From Desulfomarina profundi (GTDB lineage: Bacteria > Desulfobacterota > Desulfobulbia > Desulfobulbales > Desulfocapsaceae), in NCBI RefSeq assembly GCF_019703855.1, contig NZ_AP024086.1:2376501-2440500 (forward strand): a stretch of 64,000 nucleotides of DNA, given 5' to 3'. The translations under genes were made by a program, and so were the position numbers. Numbering within the stretch: the stretch's first letter is position 1; each line of letters begins with the position of its first letter. The notes beneath the pieces are model-generated. The model had not been told where the DNA came from and made no database searches. It saw only the letters and a list, made by a program, of their open reading frames with translations. Positions 35,898 to 43,953 of the stretch are shown here, one piece after another.

Positions 35898-36944
35898 ATG
35901 AAACAACCATCAATCAGACTTCACTCCCTTGCCAGGAAAACCGGTCGATTTCTCAGCATCACTGGCCTTGCCCTGGGAGCGGTGAGCCTCATGCTTGTAT
36001 TGCTGGGTATATCCCCCGCCACAATAGGCATTACCATTATCCGGGGAACACTCAGCTCATGGCTGCAGTTCAGCCACGTGCTCTCCGTCTGGATCCCCCT
36101 TCTCCTCTGTTCCTGCGGCCTGCTTTTCACCTTCAGAGCCGGCCTCTGGAATATCGGAATTGAGGGGCAGGTCATTCTCGGAGCCATCGGTACAACATTG
36201 ATCCTGAGACAACCTCTATCCATACCGCCGGCCGCCACAATCAGTTTCGCGCTCTTTGCCGGATTTCTTGCTGGTGGACTCTGGGGAACCTTTACCGGCA
36301 TCCTGAAAAACAGGGGTGGAGTTAATGAAATCTTTGGTGGTCTTGGTCTTAATTTCGTAGCCCAGGGGGGTGTCCTCTGGCTTATCCTCGGGCCGTGGAA
36401 ACGTGCGGGAATGGCCTCAATGAGTGGTACTGATCTTTTTCCCAGGGAGCTCTGGATATATCTCCCCCAGGGCTGGCGGGTTCCCCCCGCCATGATCTTA
36501 CTTGGACTGCTTGCTTTTCTGGTCACTGCCTTTCTCCTCGGGGCGACACGCTTCGGCCTGCGCATCAAGGCAGCCGGTATAAATCAAAATGGAGCAAAAT
36601 TATTTGGTATCCGACCCGAGCTGACCGGTCTTGGAGCCATGGCTATTGGTGGAGGTCTTGCGGGTCTCGCCGGGTCTGTTCAGGTTCTCTCAGTCTATCA
36701 TCGGCTCATCCCTTCCATATCCAGCGGTTACGGCTACCTTGGCCTGCTGGTTGTCATGCTCGCCAATTACAGGGTCCTGCCGGTTGCTCCAATCTGCCTG
36801 TTTTTTGCGGTACTGGCCGCGGGCTCCATTCAGCTTCCCATTGTTCTGCAGATCGATTCTTCCCTGTCCGGTGTGATACAGGGGGCCTGCGTTCTCAGCG
36901 CACTTCTGGTGTATGGCATTCAACAACGGGGGAAAGAGCAATAA
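35898..36944 (+). CDS. ABC transporter permease 1 (BMP/nucleoside class)
   Basis: A 348-residue inner-membrane permease of the RbsC/YufP branch with about eight to ten membrane helices. Family strings are FTFRAGLWNIGIEGQVILGAI, NRGGVNEIFGGLGLNFVAQG and RIKAAGINQNGAKLFGI. It starts 20 bases after the ATPase gene and overlaps the second permease gene by one base. It is intact. Confidence 0.92.
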   Translation: MKQPSIRLHSLARKTGRFLSITGLALGAVSLMLVLLGISPATIGITIIRGTLSSWLQFSHVLSVWIPLLLCSCGLLFTFRAGLWNIGIEGQVILGAIGTTLILRQPLSIPPAATISFALFAGFLAGGLWGTFTGILKNRGGVNEIFGGLGLNFVAQGGVLWLILGPWKRAGMASMSGTDLFPRELWIYLPQGWRVPPAMILLGLLAFLVTAFLLGATRFGLRIKAAGINQNGAKLFGIRPELTGLGAMAIGGGLAGLAGSVQVLSVYHRLIPSISSGYGYLGLLVVMLANYRVLPVAPICLFFAVLAAGSIQLPIVLQIDSSLSGVIQGACVLSALLVYGIQQRGKEQ

Positions 36945-37909
36945 TGGAACTTTCACTGGCATCCCTTACGGCATCTTTGATTATAATGGCTGCGCCCCTG
37001 GTCCTTGCAGCACTGGGAGAAACTCTGACGGAAAAAGCAGGCGTGGTCAATCTCTCTCTAGACGGCACTATCCTGCTCAGTGCCATGACCGCTTTTGTTA
37101 TCGGTAGCTGGAGCGGCTCAGTTCTGCTCGGTTTTCTGGCTGCTGCCTGTACCGGTGGTGTTTCCGGTGCCATTCTTGCCGGCATCAGCGTCAGACTCGG
37201 TCAGTCCCAGGTTGCTGTAGGCTTTGCTCTCACCTTTCTCTCCAGAGACCTCGCCTATTTTCTCGGCAATCCCTATTCCAGACAGCAAGGAGTCCAACTC
37301 GACAGCTTTCCTCTTCCCGGTCTGGCAAACCTCCCTTTTTTCGGTAAGGCTCTTTTTTCTCACTCTCCCATAATCTACCTCAGCCTGCTCGCCATCCCTG
37401 CCTGTTATTATTTTCTTTACCATACAAGACAGGGACTCATACTTCGAAGCGTGGGTGAGAATCCGGAAGGTTGCTGGGCTCGTGGTATCAATCCCCTGCG
37501 GGTGCAGACAATCTACACCATTATCGGCTCCAGCATAGTCGGCCTGGCAGGAGGAGCCTTTTCCCTGGCTGTTAAACCTGGATGGGGGCATCCGCAAGGA
37601 TGTGAAGGAATAGGCTGGATCGCCCTGGCCCTGGTTATCTTCGGCAGCTGGAATCCTTTCCGGGTTGCCATAGGGGCCTATTTTTTCGGTCTCCTGCAGA
37701 TACTTGGAATCACTTTCCAGGACATTTTTACAGCTGTCCCTCCACAGATATTCCAGGTGGCACCCTTTCCTCTGATGATTTTCACCCTGGTTCTGATCCA
37801 TTTTGGAACCGGAGAAAAAAACGGGCAGGAAAAAACCATCAGCCGGATTATGGGATTCCTCGGCGGGACTCCACCAAAATGGCTAGGCAGAAATTACAGG
37901 CAATCATGA
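36944..37909 (+). CDS. ABC transporter permease 2 (BMP/nucleoside class)
   Basis: A 321-residue partner permease of the YufQ branch, with the string LGETLTEKAGVVNLSLDGTILLSAMTAF near the N-terminus and LRSVGENPEGCWARGINP in the middle. It shares the TAATG junction with permease 1. A perfect nine-base stem (GCACATAAT/ATTATGTGC, 37957-37982) lies about 50 bases after the stop but has no T-run, so it is a stem-loop rather than a clear terminator. Confidence 0.92.
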   Translation: MELSLASLTASLIIMAAPLVLAALGETLTEKAGVVNLSLDGTILLSAMTAFVIGSWSGSVLLGFLAAACTGGVSGAILAGISVRLGQSQVAVGFALTFLSRDLAYFLGNPYSRQQGVQLDSFPLPGLANLPFFGKALFSHSPIIYLSLLAIPACYYFLYHTRQGLILRSVGENPEGCWARGINPLRVQTIYTIIGSSIVGLAGGAFSLAVKPGWGHPQGCEGIGWIALALVIFGSWNPFRVAIGAYFFGLLQILGITFQDIFTAVPPQIFQVAPFPLMIFTLVLIHFGTGEKNGQEKTISRIMGFLGGTPPKWLGRNYRQS

Positions 37910-38027
37910 TTTCAGTTGCAGGATAACTCCTGCCCACAAGTATCAGGCTGGTTTTCGCACATAATCGGGATTTATTATGTGCATTTGCAATAAATGAAAA
38001 TGCTCTTATAGTAGCAGGAAGAGTTAA

Positions 38028-38263
38028 CCCGGATTTCTCATGAACATTGTGTCAATTTTGAGAATAACTGTAGAACACAAACAATGAGACAATTATCAGT
38101 GACCCAGAAAAATTTACACAATGTTCACCCAAGGTCAGTCCAGGCGACGCCATCTTCTACAGTATTTCTGCAATAAATATAGGTCACTATAATTCATTGC
38201 AAGGTAAGCGAAGACTCCGAGAACTTTGAACCTGACGCCGCCTGAACTGATGAGAAATGCGGG
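38028..38263 (-). mobile_element. Small TTAA-type element, copy 3 (complete, 236 bp)
   Basis: A complete non-coding element flanked on both sides by TTAA (38024-38027 and 38264-38267). The ends are CCCGGATTTCTCATG and TGATGAGAAATGCGGG. An internal inverted pair, GAACATTGTGTCAATTTTGAG and AATTTACACAATGTTCACCC, can fold into a hairpin near one end. Its orientation is opposite to the copies at 16201, 19852 and 42668. TTAA target duplications are typical of piggyBac elements, to which IS1380 is considered related; an IS1380 transposase remnant lies at the window start. The 650-base gap 37910-38566 holds this element and one other repeat, no gene. Confidence 0.8.
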
Positions 38264-38322
38264 TTAATGGTTATGAATGAAACCTGAATCCACGACGACT
38301 TTGTTTTTTTATTGATTCAAGT

Positions 38323-38497
38323 AAAATTGATGATCTCGTAAAAAGTCGTTCAACGTTCTCAGATGGACTCTGGAAAAACTTCGATATACAAGGCGTGGCG
38401 GTGTCGTGTAAGCGCAGGCGTACATATAGCACGTCGAGCATTACACGATCACCCCACAACGCAGGAGATCGGAGTTTTTACGAGTCCATCAAAATTG
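38323..38497. repeat. Second inverted-repeat element, about 175 bp
   Basis: Imperfect ends: AAAATTGATGATCTCGTAAA on the left and, in inverse orientation, GTTTTTACGAGTCCATCAAA on the right. The middle has AAGGCGTGGCGGTGTCGTGT mirrored by ATTACACGATCACCCCACAA, so most of the unit folds on itself. It is unrelated in sequence to the TTAA-type element. A unit of this kind is likely to be a miniature transposable element or a structured intergenic repeat. Confidence 0.7.
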
Positions 38498-38566
38498 AAT
38501 CGACCATTTCTTAATTGTACCGAATTCGCCCGGAAAAATGAATGCCGGAAGGAGCAGTGAGAAGTC

Positions 38567-41110
38567 GTGAAAAAAAATATACCCATAACAAAAAGACCGC
38601 TCTACTACTGGATACTTAACAATTGTTATGGATTGCAGCTTCTGCTGCTCATCCTGATCCTGGTCAGCCTCTTTTTCAGGGTCTTCCCCCTGGAAATGCA
38701 GAAGCGTATAGTCAACGAAGCCATCAGCTACGGCGATCTTCACGCTCTCTTTCTCTATTGCGGCCTCTATATGGGAGCAATTCTTCTGGCCGGACTCAGC
38801 AAATACGCCATCAACATGGTACAGGTGATAATCGGCCAGAGGATTCTGATCAAACTGCGTTCCGAACTGTATCTTCATATCCTCCACCTGCCCCTCAGGC
38901 TCTACCGCAGCCTGCGACCCGGTTCGGCCATTTCCGCCATGACGGCAGAGCTCAATGCCATCGGATTGTTTCTTGGAGAGGCTCTGGCCGTGCCCCTTAC
39001 CTCCATACTCACCTATGTCGTGGTTTTGGGATATATGTTTTCCCTAAACCAACTGCTGACTTTGCTGACAATAGCTATCTACCCTGTGGAGATTATTGTC
39101 ATTCCTCTGTTACAGAAACGATTCAACAACTGGAACAGGAAAAGGATAAAAACAGTTCGGGCCATGAGTGACACAGTCAATGAGGCCATTAACGGCATCG
39201 TCGAAATCCAGTCCTACAACGCTTACGACCATGAAAAAAACCGCCTTACCCGATTAATAGACAAACTCTACCGGATTTCCATCAAGCTTCATCTTTATAA
39301 ATTCGGTATCAAGTTCTCTGGAAATCTGTTCCAGGCTATTGGACCCTTTCTTCTCTTTCTGGTGGGGGGAGTCCTGACAATCCGGGGTGAATTTGACCTG
39401 GGCGCCCTGGTAGCCTTTCTGTCTGCCCATGAAAAACTGTACGATCCCTGGCAGGAGCTTCGCCTTTTTTATCAGTCCTATCAAAATGCCATAATCCGCT
39501 ACCAACAGATTACAAACCTGTTCGATTACAGGCCTGCACTGCCTGCACCATCAGCAGATGCAGACATTTCTTCAGACGCTGTCTGCATTGAAACAAACCG
39601 TATTTCTTATACCCTCCCAGGAAACATAACACTCCTTCACGATATTGATATTTCGATAAATAAAGGAGAACATATTGCCCTTATAGGACCCTCCGGATGC
39701 GGCAAGTCAACCCTCGCCCTGGTACTGGCAGGTCTCCATTGCCCCACAAAGGGAACAGTCCGGATCAATGGTCGTGACCTGAGCAGTTGCAGCGGTGATT
39801 TCATCAGCGAAAACATTGCCATGGTCCCACAACATCCTTTTATCTTTTCAGGAACTATAGGAGAAAACATCCTCTACGGTCTTGGAGAACCGGACCTGCA
39901 GAACCCTCTTTCTCCTGAAATCCGGACCCGTATCCGAACCATACTCCACGAAATCGGTCTGGAAAAAGACATTCTCTGGTTCGGTATGAATTCCATCCTC
40001 CCCCCGGGAAAGGCCCATAAACTGAAAAATCACTTTCTGAAAATGCGTGCCATTATCCGGGAGAAACTGAAACAGGATTTCCAGGAGGTTGTGGAATTTT
40101 ACGATCGCAATCGATTTCTGGAATTTGCAACTCTGCGGGACAACCTTATCTTCGGAGAATCCATGAGCGGCAGATACAGTACGGAAAATCTGCCTGACAG
40201 CCCTGATTTCAAGGTACTTGTTCAGGAAATGGATCTGGCGGAAGATCTTCTCAGGCTGGGTGCCGCCCTGGTCCGGGTAACCCTGGAAATGATCAAGGAA
40301 ATTGATATCGATGAATTCTTTTTTCAAAATAACCCCATAAAACAGGAAGAGCTTGGTCACTACGAAGATATAATCAGACGTCTGGACAGGGGGTTAAAAC
40401 TGACTGCCCAGGAAAAAAACAGGTTGATGGTAATCTCCCTGCGGTATATCCCTGCCAAACATGAGCTGATTGCCCTGAGCCTGGAATTAAGGCGAAAAAT
40501 CCTCCAGGCCCGCTTCTATTTCCTCTCTGAAATACAGCATATCGACACCTCACGGTGCGAGCTGGACGGGGGCCAGGTTACCCATAACGGAGAATTGAGA
40601 GATTTCAGTACCTACTGCCATGCCGCCTACCTGTACAACCGGAATATCCGCACCAATATTCTCCTTGGTTCCGCCAAAAAAACCAATGAAGATATCATGC
40701 AACTCCGCGATCTTGCCTGGGATACCTTTCGCCGGCATGGGTTGTTGGAAGAAATTATCAATATCGGTCTCGATTTCTCTGTGGGCAGCCAGGGCAGCCA
40801 TCTTTCCGGTGGGCAGAAGCAGAAAGTTGCCATTGCCCGAGCCCTGCTGAAAGACACCCCGATCATCATAATGGATGAAGCAACAGCCAGCCTTGATAAC
40901 ACCTCACAGGCCCTTATCCAGGACTATTTATCTTCATCCTTAAGGTCTAAGAAAACCATTATCGCTGTCATTCACAGGCTCGACCTCACTCCATCCTATG
41001 ACCGGATTCTTGTGATGGATAACGGCACCATCGTTGAAGACGGAGATTTTGATTCTCTAATTGAACACCGGGGTATTTTTTACGAACTCTACCATCTCAA
41101 TCAAACCTGA
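38567..41110 (+). CDS. ABC exporter (fused membrane and ATPase domains) with expanded ATPase domain
   Basis: An 847-residue half-transporter starting at GTG 38567. Residues 1-320 are a type-IV exporter membrane domain with six helices. The ATPase follows: Walker A GPSGCGKST (374-382), Q-loop AMVPQHPF (Gln422), signature LSGGQ (746-750), Walker B IIIMDEATASLD (766-777) and switch His803. All catalytic motifs are intact. Normally the Q-loop and signature are about 80 residues apart; here they are about 325 apart. The extra 250 residues look like degenerate repeats of the same segment (see findings). The substrate is unknown. It has 570 bases upstream and 210 downstream, so it is probably transcribed alone. 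Confidence 0.9.
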   Translation: MKKNIPITKRPLYYWILNNCYGLQLLLLILILVSLFFRVFPLEMQKRIVNEAISYGDLHALFLYCGLYMGAILLAGLSKYAINMVQVIIGQRILIKLRSELYLHILHLPLRLYRSLRPGSAISAMTAELNAIGLFLGEALAVPLTSILTYVVVLGYMFSLNQLLTLLTIAIYPVEIIVIPLLQKRFNNWNRKRIKTVRAMSDTVNEAINGIVEIQSYNAYDHEKNRLTRLIDKLYRISIKLHLYKFGIKFSGNLFQAIGPFLLFLVGGVLTIRGEFDLGALVAFLSAHEKLYDPWQELRLFYQSYQNAIIRYQQITNLFDYRPALPAPSADADISSDAVCIETNRISYTLPGNITLLHDIDISINKGEHIALIGPSGCGKSTLALVLAGLHCPTKGTVRINGRDLSSCSGDFISENIAMVPQHPFIFSGTIGENILYGLGEPDLQNPLSPEIRTRIRTILHEIGLEKDILWFGMNSILPPGKAHKLKNHFLKMRAIIREKLKQDFQEVVEFYDRNRFLEFATLRDNLIFGESMSGRYSTENLPDSPDFKVLVQEMDLAEDLLRLGAALVRVTLEMIKEIDIDEFFFQNNPIKQEELGHYEDIIRRLDRGLKLTAQEKNRLMVISLRYIPAKHELIALSLELRRKILQARFYFLSEIQHIDTSRCELDGGQVTHNGELRDFSTYCHAAYLYNRNIRTNILLGSAKKTNEDIMQLRDLAWDTFRRHGLLEEIINIGLDFSVGSQGSHLSGGQKQKVAIARALLKDTPIIIMDEATASLDNTSQALIQDYLSSSLRSKKTIIAVIHRLDLTPSYDRILVMDNGTIVEDGDFDSLIEHRGIFYELYHLNQT

Positions 41111-41198
41111 TCCTGATATTCCACCTGCCGATTCACTTCCTTCCTGACAAACCCGCACTCTATTTAACTATTTAACCTGTTACTTTAATTTTTATTTG

Positions 41199-41244
41199 CA
41201 TATACACAGATAATAGTTAACATATACACATAAAGTGCTATACT
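41199..41244 (+). promoter_or_regulatory. Predicted porin promoter with phased direct repeats
   Basis: TTAACA (41217-41222) and TATACT (41239-41244) are spaced by 16 bases and form a plausible sigma-70 promoter. Two identical CATATACACA repeats (41199-41208 and 41221-41230) lie exactly 22 bases apart, two helical turns, one upstream of the -35 and one in the spacer. This is the geometry of a regulator that binds the same DNA face twice. Confidence 0.5.
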
Positions 41245-41321
41245 GAAGAGAGAAGCACTAAGATGTGCATAAACAGGAGAGATTTATTCAAAACTCAATC
41301 TTTTTCTGCAAGGAGAAAAAA

Positions 41322-42640
41322 ATGCTAACGACAATGTGGAAGAAAAGGGCTGATCGATCTGTCGTCATTCTGCTGCTGCTTTTCAGCGGTCTGTTATTCA
41401 TTCCACAGAGCGCGAGAACAGAAACACTTGATGAACTGAAAGCAACCATCCAGCAAATGAAGGCAAATATGGAACTGCTCCAGCAAAAAGTTGCCGCCAT
41501 GGAAAAAGCGCAACAGGAGCAGAAAAAATCAGCACCGCAGACGGGTGACAACGGGAGCTCACTGATTCTCCCAAAAGATACCAAGGTGAAAATATACGGT
41601 TACGCAAAGCTGGATGCCATATATACTGATACGGACGGCGGCGGAAAATATGCCTATTCCCCAAAGCTGTTCCTCTCGATTCCCAGCAGGATGCGTTACC
41701 TGACAACTCTTTTTTCATGCATGCACGTCAGACCAGGCTCGGCATTGCTACCAGCACTTCCACCGACTACGGAATGTTCAAAACTAAAATCGAAGGCGAC
41801 CTTTTTGGTGCCGGTGGTACGGAAACGTATTCCAATTCCTATGGTCTGAGACTGAGACGGGCATACGGAGAACTCGGCCACCTCCTGGTCGGCCAGGAGT
41901 GGAGTACCTTTATCGACCTGGCTTCCTATGCGGAAACTGTTGATTTCGGTGGACCTGCCGGGAGTCTTTTCATCCGTCAGCCCCTGATCCGATGGACTCA
42001 ACCCATGGGCTTCGGTTCCCTGCAGTTTGCTCTGGAAAACCCGGAAAGCACTTTTACATCAAAGGATGGCAGTGCTCCCACCAGCAGTGATGGAGAATCT
42101 ATTCCGGACATTATTGTCAGAGCGAATGTGGATACAGGCTTCGGTCATTTTTCTCTGGCGGCAATGGGACGGCAGCTCATAATAGATGATGGCCTCTATG
42201 ACGATGACACCTTTGGCGGAGCTGCCAGTTTTACCGCCGTCATTCCCACTTTCAACAAGGATAAATTCCGTTTTCAGTTCAATTACGGTAACGCGCTGGG
42301 ACGCTACATGGAAGCTGAATTTGCCGATGCCTTTATCAACCCGGTCACCCGGAAAATTGAGACGAACGTCCAGTATGGCGGCCTTGTTGCCTATCAGCAC
42401 TTCTGGACGGACAGTCTGCGTTCAACTCTTATCTATTCCTATGCCGAACGTGACAATGACCTGAAATATGTGCCGGATACTGTCGACAAGAGCTACCAGT
42501 CGGTCCACGCGAACCTGTTCTGGAGTCCGGTTAAACGTATCAACTTCGGTCTGGAATATATCTGGGCCATGAGAGAAGTGGAAAACGGAGACGACGGTGA
42601 TATAAACAGGCTCCAGTTCGGTTTCCAATATCTTTTTTAG
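41322..42640 (+). CDS. DcaP-like outer-membrane porin, frameshifted
   Basis: The start is ATG 41322 behind AAGGAGA. The N-terminus has a signal peptide, then a coiled coil (LDELKATIQQMKANMELLQQKVAAMEKAQQ) and the first strand KIYGYAKLDAIY, as in DcaP-type trimeric porins. The frame breaks near 41659-41665 (CCCCAAA); one added base gives the continuous KAVPLDSQQDALPDNSFFMHARQTRLG and the remaining barrel, ending in the aromatic FQYLF typical of outer-membrane barrels. Repaired length is 439 residues. It probably passes small anionic or dicarboxylic solutes; substrate is inferred. The break is likely a sequence error. Confidence 0.85.
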
Positions 42641-42667
42641 CCGACATGGCCAAACCGAAAGGCTCAG

Positions 42668-42886
42668 CCCGCATTTCTCATCAGTTCAGGCGGCATCAGC
42701 TACAAAATTTTCAAGAGTAAATAATAGTGGCCTATATTTACTGTTGAAATATTGCAGAAGATGGCGTCGCCTGGGCTGACCTTGGGTGAACATTGTGTCA
42801 ATTTTGTTCGACTACTGATAGTTGGCTAATTATTTGTATTCTACAGCTCATCTCAAAATTGACACAATGTTCATGAGAAATGCGGG
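42668..42886 (+). mobile_element. Small TTAA-type element, copy 4 (219 bp, both ends present)
   Basis: The ends are CCCGCATTTCTCATCAG and TTCATGAGAAATGCGGG. The body matches the copies at 38028 and 16201, but lacks about 20 bases including the CGGAGTCTTCGCTTACC word found in those two. The internal hairpin GAACATTGTGTCAATTTTG with CAAAATTGACACAATGTTC is nearly perfect. Flanks are TCAG and TTAG, so no clean TTAA duplication is left. It lies 28 bases after the porin stop codon and could form part of the porin mRNA 3' end. Confidence 0.75.
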
Positions 42887-42970
42887 TTAGCCATTGATCA
42901 TCATTTATTCTTCTCCTGTTTTTGTAAACCCCGGCAAAAAAAGAGCTTGTTGATTTAAATGGCTCAGAAA

Positions 42971-43004
42971 AGCCCCGGAGATAATATATCTTCGGGGCTT
43001 TTTT
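42971..43004. terminator. Bidirectional terminator between porin and DUF4340 gene
   Basis: An 11-base stem AGCCCCGGAGA/TCTTCGGGGCT with a seven-base loop and T-runs on both strands (six T after the plus-strand stem, four on the minus side). On the minus strand it lies about ten bases after the DUF4340 stop codon. Confidence 0.85.
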
Positions 43005-43012
43005 CCTGCAGC

Positions 43013-43951
43013 TTACTCTTTTTCCTTTTCTGCCGGACCGGATTTTTCCTTGTCCAGCAGATCATCACGCTTTGTATCCAGCAGACTGTTGATTCGCCAC
43101 AGGGCTACCCTGAAATATTCTTTTCTGTCCGACCGTTTCAGGATATAATCAGTCTTCTTCTTTTTATCCTTGGCAAAACGATATTCCACCGTGGAACCAT
43201 CCTTCTTTTTGACGGTAACCAGCAGAGCCGGGTTATCAAGTTTATAGGAAGGATCGTTCTTCCTGCCAAGAACACCATCCACTTTCAATTCGGCCAGGGT
43301 ACTTACCAGGTTTGCCGCCACTGACTTTTTCGTTTTACCTTGCCCGGCATCTTTCAGGACAAATCCATCCTTTTCCCTGACCAGGGTCAGCTCATTTATC
43401 TGCAACTCAACGATCTCCTTTTTGTCCAGTTTCACCAGGGACGGATCGAGCCATTTATCCGGATCGACAGGAAAATCATAAGTCGCAAGATTGCCCCGGA
43501 AAATATCATTGCTGCCTTCCAGTCGCAGGTAGGCAGACCGGGCCCCTGCAGAATCACCAAGAAAAATGGTGGTCTTTTTCTCTTTTTCCTGCAATACCAG
43601 TTTTACTTTGAACTGCTCATCCGCCACATGAAATCGAAGAGCAGCAGATGAAGTTGTGGCAACAGGCCAACCTGCCTTGATTGTAACAATTTTCTCTAGC
43701 AAACCGCTGATCCTTGAACCGTCAGCAGCCACTTCAGAATGATCAGGCAGAATCCATTTCCCTTTTCTTTTTTCCAGAACAACCTGTTTTTTATCACCAT
43801 CCATAATAGTAATATGATCCACAGTTGCAGTATTAAGAGAAACAAGAGGTTCTCCGACGCCTGTCTCCTGCCTGCCGCCTGAATAACAGTATATGACCAG
43901 CACAACCTGCACCACGAGTATCGCGGTCAGCAGTGGTAATAAACGTTTCAT
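43013..43951 (-). CDS. DUF4340 domain protein
   Basis: A 312-residue protein with one N-terminal membrane anchor and an extracytoplasmic domain in which the unit VDHITI...KKQVVLEKRKGKWILPD and KEIVELQINELTLVREKDGFVLKD repeats, the DUF4340 pattern. DUF4340 genes are regularly found behind GldG-like ABC genes, as here. Function is unknown; it is likely to work with the transport system. The C-terminus is rich in Lys and Glu. Confidence 0.88.
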   Translation of the reverse strand: MKRLLPLLTAILVVQVVLVIYCYSGGRQETGVGEPLVSLNTATVDHITIMDGDKKQVVLEKRKGKWILPDHSEVAADGSRISGLLEKIVTIKAGWPVATTSSAALRFHVADEQFKVKLVLQEKEKKTTIFLGDSAGARSAYLRLEGSNDIFRGNLATYDFPVDPDKWLDPSLVKLDKKEIVELQINELTLVREKDGFVLKDAGQGKTKKSVAANLVSTLAELKVDGVLGRKNDPSYKLDNPALLVTVKKKDGSTVEYRFAKDKKKKTDYILKRSDRKEYFRVALWRINSLLDTKRDDLLDKEKSGPAEKEKE

Positions 43952-43953
43952 AG

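Noticed and set aside
37957-37982. Nine-base stem after permease 2 as a terminator
   Set aside because: There is no T-run on either side, so only a stem-loop can be claimed.
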